This document shows positions 54,228-62,283 of a stretch of DNA of 64,000 nt, one piece after another (the stretch's first letter is position 1; every line of letters begins with the position of its first letter). Origin of the DNA: DAHUYF01 sp035509275 (GTDB lineage: Bacteria; Pseudomonadota; Alphaproteobacteria; ATCC43930; CGMCC-115725); assembly GCA_035509275.1 (NCBI GenBank), contig DATJLU010000232.1, forward strand, positions 10,505 through 74,504, written 5' to 3'. The translations under genes and the position numbers were made by a program. Under the pieces are notes generated by a model. It searched no databases. It had not been told where the DNA came from and saw only the letters and a program-made list of their open reading frames with translations.

Positions 54228-54848
54228 TCAAGGGAATGTGGCCGGCACTGAGAATGGTCTGGTGGCATCCACCACGAACATAACCAGGGCATTCAGGTCG
54301 CTCGCGCCGCTGCTGGAGATCTGCATCGTTGTCCCGGGAACATGTCCCGGCATCGATTGCCCGGCCTTGACATGCACGACGCCGGAGGGCGTCCGCTGGT
54401 CCAGCCGGCCACTCAGCACGTAGAATGTCTCGGAGCCGGAATGCGAATGCACGGGGGTTCTGACCCCAGGTGGCCCGCTGACGTGGTTGATGCGCAGCAG
54501 ATACTCCGGTGCGGTGATCGGGGGCACCGGCCCGATCTCGGCGACCTCGGCTCCGCCGGAAGTCGCGCCGCCCTTGGGACCCAGTGTGAAGAGCCAGGCC
54601 TTGCCCGCGGCCTCGGCGGCCAACGACGCCGGCCCCGCGGCGGCCTGCGCCGCCGCAAGTGTCGGAAAATTCTCGACCCGCCAGTACAGCTGTCCGTCCG
54701 GCAGTTGCTTGAGCCGCTTCTCAGCGATCGGCGTGATGACGAATTTCTGCGGTGCCGTCGCCGTGGACTGCGCCACCAAAGGCCCGACTACGCCGAGCGA
54801 CAGCGCCAAGACGACGACGCGCCAGGCGCTTCGCAATCGCAGCTTCAT
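54228..54848 (-). CDS. Secreted cupin-domain protein
   Basis: 206 residues from ATG 54848 after GGAGGG. Signal peptide (VVVLALSLGVVGPLVAQ), an N-terminal ~90-residue region with an alpha-helical Ala-rich stretch, then a cupin barrel: TPVHSHSGSETFYVLSGRLD gives the metal-binding His/His/Glu of motif 1, and AGQSMPGHVPGTTMQ the His of motif 2. Divergent from the AraC-TPR regulator (145 bases between starts), which is a likely controller. Substrate unknown. Confidence 0.8.
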   Translation of the reverse strand: MKLRLRSAWRVVVLALSLGVVGPLVAQSTATAPQKFVITPIAEKRLKQLPDGQLYWRVENFPTLAAAQAAAGPASLAAEAAGKAWLFTLGPKGGATSGGAEVAEIGPVPPITAPEYLLRINHVSGPPGVRTPVHSHSGSETFYVLSGRLDQRTPSGVVHVKAGQSMPGHVPGTTMQISSSGASDLNALVMFVVDATRPFSVPATFP

Positions 54849-54992
54849 CGTGCCCTCCTGCAATCGATCGTCGGGACGCGCCGGCGGGTCGACCGGCATG
54901 GCAAATGCGACAGGTCAGCATCGGCTTACCCCAACCCGCGGCACTATCCATTTTGCGCCCAGGTGATCCGCCCGGCGCCCGAATCAGCAGGC

Positions 54993-56543
54993 ATGCGCGA
55001 TTTCCCCGTGCTACTGTGCTTGCCGACGGTGGTGGTGCTAATGCAGCTGCTTCCTCGCGACGTGAAAATGGCACTGGAACTGCTCAGGGCGAATCCTGCC
55101 CGAGACGGCAGCATCGACGAGCTTGCCGCGGCTGCCGGCGTCAAGCGCCGCACGCTCGAGAAGCATTTCCGCAGATTTCTTTCCCGCACTCCCGTCGAGG
55201 TGCGTCGGGACTTGCGCTTGGAGCGAGCGCGACGCGACCTGCTGCGGGCTCAATCCGGCGCCACCGTGACCGAGATCGCGTTACGTTGCGGCTTCAATCA
55301 CTTCGGCCGCTTTGCTGCGCTTTATCGCGCACGCTATGGCGAAAGCCCATCGGCGACCCTGAAGCAATCTCGCCATGTGTTGGCGCTCGGCGGTGGCGGG
55401 AGTTTTCCCTTGTCGCTCGATCGGCCGGCCGTGAGCGTCTCCCCGTTTGACTCGGTCGGAAGCGGCACGCGCGCATCCCCGGCCATTGCCGAGGAAATCG
55501 CAGCACGGCTTTGCCGCAATCGCTCAGTCGCCGTTACCGAGCCCGGTCACGCCCGCTATCAGCTGCACGGAACCGTCCGAGCGGATCCTGCGGGCCGGTT
55601 GCGCGTCATGGTTTGGCTTATCGACGCGGCGACCCGCCGACATATCTGGGCCGATCGTTGGGATGGCGACGCGAGCCAATCCTTCGAGTTGGAGGAGCGA
55701 GTGGCCGCTCGTGCGGCGGTCGCGATCGAGCGGTCGGTGCGAAGTGCGGAGATCGATCGCGCCTGTCGCAAGACTCCTGATCAGCTCAGCGCCTGGGAGC
55801 TGACGATGCGGGCCATGCCCCGCGCGCTATCGATGAGTGCGGCGCCGCTGGGCGAGGCGCTCGAGTTGCTCGAGCAGGCGATGGAACTGGCGCCCACAGA
55901 TGCGTTGCCAATTGCGCTGGCGGCATGGTGCCACGGACAGCGCGGGAGCAAGTCACTCACCACACGTTCGATGGCGGAGAAGCAAGCGGCGCGCGAACTC
56001 GCCGGGCGCGCCGCGCAACTCGATACAGGCGACCCGGTCGCGACCGCGCTCCTGGCCTCGGCCTACACTTTGGCGCACGATCTGCCGGCGGCGGCGGTCC
56101 ATTTTCAGCGGGCGCTGGCACTTGACGGCGGATGCGTCTGGGCATGGAATCGAAGTGGTTGGGTCAGTGTCTATCGTGGAGAATTGGCCGAAGCCATCGA
56201 CCGGTTCCAGATCGCGCGCAACATTGCCCCCGATGATCCACTGAATTTCTTTTGCTCGATCGGAATTGCCTCGGCTCACTTCGGGGCGGGCCGCTATGAC
56301 GAGGCTGTGCGCTGGTTCACGCGCGGCATCGCCGAGCATCCATCGGCGATCTGGGCAGATCGGTTCCGAGCGCCGGCCTATGCGCTGGCGGGCCGCAAGG
56401 ACGAGGCGCGGCGGAGTGTCGCCGAACTCCTCCGCCATTATCCAGACCTCACCATCACCGATGTCAGATCGGCACTGCCGCACGCGCAGGATCATCTGGA
56501 CCGCGTGGCCGACGGTCTCGAAGCCGCGGGGCTACGTCCTTAG
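54993..56543 (+). CDS. AraC-type HTH regulator fused to TolB-like and TPR domains
   Basis: 516 residues from ATG 54993. N-terminal AraC-family helix-turn-helix pair (~25-120: IDELAAAAGVKRRTLEKHFR and VTEIALRCGFNHFGRFAALY), then a TolB-like/FlgO region (~170-260; YQLHGTVRADPAGRLRVMVW, DAATRRHIWADRWDGD) and TPR-like helices (~280-510; PAAAVHFQRALALDGGCVWA). The last two parts are usual in CadC-like and adenylate-cyclase regulators, but there with an OmpR-type or cyclase domain in front; the AraC head is unusual. In-frame later ATGs at 55041 and 55068 are possible. Divergent from the cupin gene. Confidence 0.82.
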   Translation: MRDFPVLLCLPTVVVLMQLLPRDVKMALELLRANPARDGSIDELAAAAGVKRRTLEKHFRRFLSRTPVEVRRDLRLERARRDLLRAQSGATVTEIALRCGFNHFGRFAALYRARYGESPSATLKQSRHVLALGGGGSFPLSLDRPAVSVSPFDSVGSGTRASPAIAEEIAARLCRNRSVAVTEPGHARYQLHGTVRADPAGRLRVMVWLIDAATRRHIWADRWDGDASQSFELEERVAARAAVAIERSVRSAEIDRACRKTPDQLSAWELTMRAMPRALSMSAAPLGEALELLEQAMELAPTDALPIALAAWCHGQRGSKSLTTRSMAEKQAARELAGRAAQLDTGDPVATALLASAYTLAHDLPAAAVHFQRALALDGGCVWAWNRSGWVSVYRGELAEAIDRFQIARNIAPDDPLNFFCSIGIASAHFGAGRYDEAVRWFTRGIAEHPSAIWADRFRAPAYALAGRKDEARRSVAELLRHYPDLTITDVRSALPHAQDHLDRVADGLEAAGLRP

Positions 56544-56683
56544 ATCTCTACCGGCGCTGCAGCGATGGCCGGTTTCTTGCCCGGTTCGGCCGCTACAGGT
56601 TCCTGCAGTCCGGCGATATCCGGGGTCAATCAACCCGCGCGCGCTCCGGATGCGCTGCGGTCTCACGCATCTCCGCACACGCT

Positions 56684-57532
56684 TCAATAGCTCGGCTTGA
56701 CCGGATGTGGCGTGAGCTGGATCTCGTGGCTCCAGCAGGATTTGTCCTGGGTGTGCAGGTACCAGAACGCCTCGGCGATCTTGACCGGGTTGATGATGAG
56801 GTCGGGGCGGTTTTGGTTGCGCGGCAGCGCCCGAGTACCCGGCGAATCGATGGTGCCGTCGATCACGACGTTTGCGATATGCACGCCGAATTCCGAATAC
56901 TCCTCGGTCAACACCTGCGCCAATGTGCGCATCATGACCCGCGGGTAGTAGAGCGATTGCCCCGTCATCCGCTTGCGGCCGCGCAGCGAGCTCGAATTGT
57001 TCGAGAAGAAAAACGATCCCTCGCCTCGCTTGCGCATCGCGGGCAGCACTTCCTGGGCGACGAGAAACGGCCCACGGACGGCAATGTCGATCGCGGTATC
57101 GAGGATCCTGACCGGCACATGCTCGAGCAACTCTTTCTCCGGCGGGAGCTCGCGCCCATCCAGATAGCCGGCGTTGTAGATCAGCGAGTCAGGGTCGCCC
57201 GCCCTCTCGCGGATGATCTTGAACGCCTTGGCGACCGATTCGCTCGACGAGAGATCGAGCTCCACGACGATGCATTCACCACCCTGCTCGCGGATTGCTG
57301 CGGCCAGCGGCGCCGCATTGTTTTCGGCGCGCGTCGTCACCACGGTGAGGAAGCCCTCCTGGGCGAATTTCTGTGCGATCGCGCCGCCGACGCCCCAGCG
57401 CACACCAACCGGCAGCTCGCTGTCGTCGACGGTCTTGCCATGCGCCAGCTTGGTCATTCGGCCATCGGACTGCCACTTCGAGGTCGCGCCGACGACGACC
57501 GCGACCCGCTTGCCCTTCGAGTTCGTGTTCAT
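56684..57532 (-). CDS. Atypical short-chain dehydrogenase/reductase
   Basis: 282 residues. Rossmann opening VAVVVGATSKWQS is separated from the second half of the cofactor loop GVGGAIAQKFAQEG by about 25 extra residues. NAG in SLIYNAGYLDGREL is present. The active-site Ser lies in FFFSNNSSSLRG and Tyr in GQSLYYPRVMM, but the Lys of YxxxK is absent (Val or Met there), so catalysis is doubtful or uses another residue. The C-terminus HEIQLTPHPVKPSY resembles substrate-binding ends of SDRs. Substrate unknown; convergent with the AraC-TPR gene. Confidence 0.8.
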   Translation of the reverse strand: MNTNSKGKRVAVVVGATSKWQSDGRMTKLAHGKTVDDSELPVGVRWGVGGAIAQKFAQEGFLTVVTTRAENNAAPLAAAIREQGGECIVVELDLSSSESVAKAFKIIRERAGDPDSLIYNAGYLDGRELPPEKELLEHVPVRILDTAIDIAVRGPFLVAQEVLPAMRKRGEGSFFFSNNSSSLRGRKRMTGQSLYYPRVMMRTLAQVLTEEYSEFGVHIANVVIDGTIDSPGTRALPRNQNRPDLIINPVKIAEAFWYLHTQDKSCWSHEIQLTPHPVKPSY

Positions 57533-58006
57533 TTCCAGATCTCCCTCTTCTCGGCGCCAACACCACCGGCCGGTGGTCGGCGATATGGATGGAGCACCTT
57601 GATCTTGCCTTCAGGCGCGCCACCCTCCCACAGAAAAGCGGCTGTTCAAGAGGATGGCCGGTTGGTGATAGTCTGGTTTTGGCAGTTAAAGTCGAGGCGC
57701 GGCGAAGCGCTGATCAACTCGCACCGCACTGCAGCAATAAGCCGGTTTCAAGGCCGGCACGAGCTCCGAGGGAGGGCGGGCCATGACCGCCGACCGGCAT
57801 GTTGGTGCCGACGACCATGGGAGTCTGCGGTTCCCGCCGGACGACGTTCGCCAGCAGGGTACGGTTTGGCGCCTTGCGGGAGATGGCGATCCGCTGACCA
57901 CCCGCCCCCATGGTCCCCGGCGTGATCCGCGAGCCAAGGCGGTTGCGCAAGCCGCGGGTCAATCCCCTACCGAATCCCGCTGCAACCTGAAAAGGACGCA
58001 GGCGCC
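57533..58006. other. Intergenic region before the citrate-lyase-like operon
   Basis: 474 bases between the divergent SDR and citrate-lyase-like genes. Short frames on both strands (for example 57714-57962 minus and 57783-58016 plus) lack good ribosome sites and recognisable families. The promoter of the operon should lie here, but I see no clear operator or regulator gene. Confidence 0.45.
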
Positions 58007-59287
58007 ATGCAGTTAACCGGCCTTCTTCACGGCGCGACGCTGATGCGGCACGTCGATTTTCCGGTTACCGAAATCCTCGGTCCCACCGCGACCGAGGCCG
58101 AGATCCAGGACTTCATCATCCGGCACAAGCTCATCTTCATCAAGCCGGTGTTCAAGGGCGGCGTCGGCAAGAAGGGCAAAGCCGGGCTGATCGGCAAGGC
58201 AACCGATTTGCGCACCGCCCTCGCCGAACGCGAGCGCCTGTTCTTCGTCGAGCATCACCACGGCAACGCGACCGCGAAGGCGAACGGCGTGACCTTCGAA
58301 GCCGGTGTGCCGGCCGAGCACGAGGTGTATTTCTCGATCACCGACTCCACGGCGTTCCGCGCGCCGACGATGACGCTGACGCATATGGGCGGCGTGGATA
58401 TCGAGGAGCTGGACAAGAAATACATCGCCCACATCCCGTTCGACGCGCTGACCGGGCTCAAGGCCTTCGTCGTCGCCAACGCGCTGTCGGACATTGGCGC
58501 GCCCAAGGAGATCATCTCGCCCCTGGTGCAGCACCTGCCGAAGCTCTGGGACCTGTTCCACCTCTATGGCATGACCACGCTGGAGCTGAACCCGATACGC
58601 ATGGCGATCGGCCGCGACGGCCGTCTCACGCCCAAGGCCTGCGACTTCAAAGGCGGCTTCGACCGCGACGATCCGCGCTGGCATCGGCTTGGTCTGCTGG
58701 ACGAGAGCTTCACGGCCGACACGTCGGCCTTTGAGCTCGAGGTGAATCAGCTTCGCACGCACCAGGGCCAGTCGGATGTCTTCGTCATCAACCCCAATGG
58801 CACGATCCTCGCCCCCACGTTCGGCGGCGGCGCCAATTCGCTGGTGACCGAGGTGCTGGGTGAGGTCGCGATCATCTCCTCGGATTTCGGCGGCAACCCC
58901 CCGTACGAGAAGATGAAGTCGGTGGCCGCGATCTGCTTCAAGCATTGGCTCGCACAGACGAATGTGCTGTTCATTATCGGCGGCAAATCGAACAACACCG
59001 ACATTTACGAGACCTTCCGCGCCATGGCCGACGCGCTGCGCGAGTATTTCAGCCGCAACGGACCCACGCCGCTCTTCGTCGTCGTCGGCCGCGGCGGGCC
59101 GAACCTCGTGCGCGGATTGGGCGCGCTCGCGGAAGCTTGCGACAATCTCGGCCTGCCCTATCGCTTCTTTGGCTTCGACAGCGCGATCTCCGAGGTCGTG
59201 AACTACGCCAAGGAGGTCGATGCCTGGATGAGCGCAGGAGGCCGCGCCGCCGTCGCCGCCCGGCTCAATATCAAGCCAGCCGCCTGA
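58007..59287 (+). CDS. ATP-citrate-lyase-like small subunit (ATP-grasp plus citrate-binding domain)
   Basis: 426 residues, the length of AclA/ACLA-type subunits. ATP-grasp region (~1-240): HKLIFIKPVFKGGVGKKGKA (nucleotide-binding loop), MTTLELNPIRM (Mg/ATP ligands) and KACDFKGGFD. The C-terminal part (~250-426) is succinyl-CoA-ligase-like with FGGGANSLVTEVLGEVA in the citrate-binding loop position and FIIGGKSNNTDIYETFRAMA. Ribosome site AAAAGGA. Probable reaction with the next gene: citrate + ATP + CoA to acetyl-CoA and oxaloacetate, or citryl-CoA formation; a related 2-hydroxy/tricarboxylate acid is possible. Confidence 0.75.
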   Translation: MQLTGLLHGATLMRHVDFPVTEILGPTATEAEIQDFIIRHKLIFIKPVFKGGVGKKGKAGLIGKATDLRTALAERERLFFVEHHHGNATAKANGVTFEAGVPAEHEVYFSITDSTAFRAPTMTLTHMGGVDIEELDKKYIAHIPFDALTGLKAFVVANALSDIGAPKEIISPLVQHLPKLWDLFHLYGMTTLELNPIRMAIGRDGRLTPKACDFKGGFDRDDPRWHRLGLLDESFTADTSAFELEVNQLRTHQGQSDVFVINPNGTILAPTFGGGANSLVTEVLGEVAIISSDFGGNPPYEKMKSVAAICFKHWLAQTNVLFIIGGKSNNTDIYETFRAMADALREYFSRNGPTPLFVVVGRGGPNLVRGLGALAEACDNLGLPYRFFGFDSAISEVVNYAKEVDAWMSAGGRAAVAARLNIKPAA

Positions 59288-59303
59288 GCCCAGGGAGGAC
59301 TCC

Positions 59304-62018
59304 ATGTACAAGAGCGGCATCAAGGGGTTCCCCTACCATCTCGGAATCAGCTCATTGGATGAGATCGCGACGCGCGAGGACCGCGTGGCCGTGCTCAATA
59401 TCCTGGGGAGCGAGTCGAAGCAGGTGACGCCCACCAGCCACGTCTTCTCCGGCGGCAATGTGGCGTTCGGCACCTCGCCCGGACGGCGCGGGCAGGCGTT
59501 GCAGACGTCGGCCGGCGACATTCCCGTCTACAACAACATCCGCGAGGGCCTCGCTGACGGCCATACGTTCAACACTGGCGTGGTGTATCTGCCGCCTTCA
59601 GGTGCGCGCGACGGCGTGGCGGAGCTGGTGCGGGTCAATCCCGACCTCCGCAAGATCGTGATCATCACCGAGAAGATCGCGGTACACGATGCGCGGGAGA
59701 TCCGCGCCATCGGCCAGGCCTTCGGGATCGACATCTTCGGCGCCAACTGCCTTGGCGTCGCAGACTCCTGGAACCGCGTGCGCCTGGGCGGCGCGCTCGG
59801 CGGCGACAGCCCCGACGAGGCGTTGATCAAGGGCTCGATCGCGCTGTTCTCGAACTCCGGCAATTTCACCACGACGATCGCGCAGTACCTCGCGACCGCC
59901 GGTTGGGGCACGACGACGCTGATCTCCTCGGGCAAGGACATCTACATCCACTACGCTGCCCCTGATTTCGTGTACGCGCTGAAGAACGACGCGCGGTCGA
60001 AGGCGGCGGTGATCTACTGCGAGCCCGGCGGCTACTACGAACGCGGCCTGGATTTCGGCAAGCCCGTGGTCGCTTGCGTCGTCGGGCGGTGGAAGTCGCG
60101 CCTCACGCGCGCGGTCGGGCATGCCGGCGCGATGGCCGGCTCTGGCGACAAGGCCGAGGACAAGGAAGGCTGGCTCATGCAGGCGTTCGGCGTGGATGGC
60201 GTCTACACGCCGGAACGCCCGATCGTCTCCGACAAAGGCGCGGTCGTCACCAACATCGCGCATATTCCGGCAGCGCTGACCGAGGTGATGCGCCGCAATG
60301 GCGTGTCACCAGATTTCTCGCCGCGCGGCTCGCTCTCGCTCAAGGCCTGGATGGCCAACGACCAGGGCCTCGAGTTGCCGCCGCGGATCGCGCTTCCCGT
60401 CGTACCGGCGCCGACGCCTTACGATGCGCAGCTCAAGGCGCTGTCGCGGCAGGTCGGCGCGGTCATTGCGCGCCAGAACTTGAGGGACGCGTCGGGCGCC
60501 TCGACGATGGACCCGGCGACGCAGGTCACTTCGGTGCACGGACACGCCGTGCTCGACATGGCGCTCGAGCCGCTGGAAGCGATCTTCGCCCTGCCGCTGG
60601 TGCACGAGATCGCGGGTCCGCAGGACCGCATGATGCTCGACATCGCCATCGCCTCCGAGATCAACCTGGTCGGCGATCCGGCGCTAAGCGCGGCCGACGC
60701 GGCGCGTGAGGCGGGCAACTCGCCCAACACGGTGATGGCCGCCGCGGCGTCGATCATCGGGCCGAAGCGGGTCGAGCGCGCCCTTGCCTGCGCCCGCGCG
60801 TTGATCGATCTGTTCGCTCACTCGGGCATGACGGACGCGCACGACGAGAGCTTCGACGTGAGCGCGATCTCGACCGACGAGAAGACCCGAGCTCTGTTCC
60901 TCGCAACCGCCCAGGACGCCGAGGACCCGCGCCCGCCCGCAATGCTGGCCGCCATGCGTGCGCGCGGCGGAAAGTCGGTGTTCCTGAAATTTCTCGACAC
61001 GCTGGGCGAGCGTGTCTCGCGCGACGCGATCCTCGCCGCGATCGCCACCACCATCGCATGGGGGCCGCTGAAGCGCAGACGCATCTCGCGCCTGACCGCG
61101 GAGACCTTGCCTTGGTACCTGCGCCTCTATGGCGTGATGATCGGTGCGTCGATCCCGGGCCGACATCACAAGCACGGCAGCCTGTGCGGGGTGCCGCGCG
61201 AGGAACGGTTCAGCCGGTGGACGATGGCGGACTTCCTCTGCCTCGCCCTTATCGGCCGCAAGCCGACCGAGCGCGAGGCGCGCCCGCTGCAGATTCTGAC
61301 GGGGTTGCTGATCTCGAACGGCCCCGGCGCGATCTCGCTGCAGGGCGCGAAGGGGGCCGTGTCCGCCGACGGACCGCAAACGCCCGGGCGCGTGCAGATC
61401 AACAAGGCGATGGTCGGTTTCCTCACTCACACCGGCTACAGCCACGGCGGCAACGGCTTCGAGGGCATGGCCTTCCTGCTCGAACGCTTCCACGGCATCG
61501 ACCTGAGGGACCCGACCGACCCGAACCACGGCATCGACCTCGCCGGGATGGCGAAGTCGTTCGCCGAAACGTACCGGGAGGATAAGGCGAACGCGAAGGA
61601 GTCGGGGGCAGCGGAGCTGCGTGCGCTGCCCGGCGTCCACCACCCGGTTTTCAAGGGCAAGCCGGTCAACTACGACCCGCGCGAACGCTTCATCGCGAAA
61701 TTCATGAAGGAGCGCGGGGACTACAACATCTTCCACGCCTATTACCGCGAGCTGGCGCAGGCTCTATACGATGCCGGCGCCACGCCCTACGTATTCTGCG
61801 TCAATGTGGACGCGATCATCGCGGCGCTGCTGCTCGCGGTGTTGTGGCAGGACTACCGTTCGGGGACGCTGACCGTGAAAGACTTGGAGACGGCCGCCTT
61901 CAACGTCTTCCTCTACGGACGCATGATCGGCGCGGCCGCGGAAATCGATGACCACCTGAACCGCGGCCGCAACATGGACATGCGTGCGCCGCAGGAGAAC
62001 TGCCGGTTCATCGTCTGA
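59304..62018 (+). CDS. ATP-citrate-lyase-like large subunit with CoA-ligase and citrate-synthase-like domains
   Basis: 904 residues. CoA-binding/ligase part (~25-340) with phospho-His H273 in AVGHAGAMAGSGDKAEDKEG. A first citrate-synthase-like segment (~385-515; LDMALEPLEAIFALPLVHEI, SPNTVMAAAASIIGPKRVER) lacks an obvious catalytic set. A second, more complete one (~605-904) has LLISNGPGAISLQGAKGAV, GYSHGGNGFEGMAFLLERF, ALPGVHHPVFKGKPVNYDPR (cf. GIGHR of citryl-CoA lyases), YVFCVNVDAIIAALLLAVLW and the C-terminal AEIDDHLNRGRNMDMRAPQE, as in ATP-citrate lyase. Usual split large subunits are ~600 residues, so about 300 are extra. GGGAGGA 17 bases after the small-subunit stop. Confidence 0.75.
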   Translation: MYKSGIKGFPYHLGISSLDEIATREDRVAVLNILGSESKQVTPTSHVFSGGNVAFGTSPGRRGQALQTSAGDIPVYNNIREGLADGHTFNTGVVYLPPSGARDGVAELVRVNPDLRKIVIITEKIAVHDAREIRAIGQAFGIDIFGANCLGVADSWNRVRLGGALGGDSPDEALIKGSIALFSNSGNFTTTIAQYLATAGWGTTTLISSGKDIYIHYAAPDFVYALKNDARSKAAVIYCEPGGYYERGLDFGKPVVACVVGRWKSRLTRAVGHAGAMAGSGDKAEDKEGWLMQAFGVDGVYTPERPIVSDKGAVVTNIAHIPAALTEVMRRNGVSPDFSPRGSLSLKAWMANDQGLELPPRIALPVVPAPTPYDAQLKALSRQVGAVIARQNLRDASGASTMDPATQVTSVHGHAVLDMALEPLEAIFALPLVHEIAGPQDRMMLDIAIASEINLVGDPALSAADAAREAGNSPNTVMAAAASIIGPKRVERALACARALIDLFAHSGMTDAHDESFDVSAISTDEKTRALFLATAQDAEDPRPPAMLAAMRARGGKSVFLKFLDTLGERVSRDAILAAIATTIAWGPLKRRRISRLTAETLPWYLRLYGVMIGASIPGRHHKHGSLCGVPREERFSRWTMADFLCLALIGRKPTEREARPLQILTGLLISNGPGAISLQGAKGAVSADGPQTPGRVQINKAMVGFLTHTGYSHGGNGFEGMAFLLERFHGIDLRDPTDPNHGIDLAGMAKSFAETYREDKANAKESGAAELRALPGVHHPVFKGKPVNYDPRERFIAKFMKERGDYNIFHAYYRELAQALYDAGATPYVFCVNVDAIIAALLLAVLWQDYRSGTLTVKDLETAAFNVFLYGRMIGAAAEIDDHLNRGRNMDMRAPQENCRFIV

Positions 62019-62033
62019 GCGGGACGACGAAAA

Positions 62034-62052
62034 AGGCCCGGCGCCAGGGCCT
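62034..62052 (+). terminator. Hairpin after the citrate-lyase-like operon
   Basis: AGGCCC (62034-62039) and GGGCCT (62047-62052) form a 6-bp stem with a 7-base loop, starting 16 bases after the stop. There is no T tract on the plus strand, so termination is not certain; the truncated symporter follows in the same direction. Confidence 0.35.
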
Positions 62053-62090
62053 GGAGACGTCGATAAAACCGCGCCAGGGACGACAGGCCG

Positions 62091-62213
62091 ATGCTGACAC
62101 CCGAACAGCGCCGGGAAAAAATCTGGGGCGTCGTGCGCGTCGCCAGCGGCAATTTCCTGGAGATGTACGACTTCTTCGTCTACGGCTACTTTGCCGTCTA
62201 CATCGCCAGGAAT
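62091..62213 (+). pseudogene. Truncated citrate/tricarballylate-type MFS symporter (N-terminal stump)
   Basis: Forty-one codons from ATG 62091 match the start of CitA/TcuC-type proton symporters: VVRVASGNFLEMYDFFVYGY then FAVYIARN. The remaining ~390 residues are missing: after Asn the frame turns into non-symporter sequence, and no other frame downstream continues the family. A citrate transporter next to a citrate-lyase-like enzyme makes sense, so a deletion or replacement has removed its body. The next gene, an unrelated DHA2 exporter, starts 71 bases on. Confidence 0.6.
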
Positions 62214-62283
62214 TGTGTCGCCTTTAGCCTTTCTTCCTCCTGCTGCACGCGTACAGTCTGCGCCATCAGGAAGGTCGAAGGCA

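Noticed and set aside
57714..57962. 82-codon minus-strand frame in the gap before the citrate-lyase-like operon
   Set aside because: No ribosome site or recognisable family; competing frames of similar length exist in the same gap.
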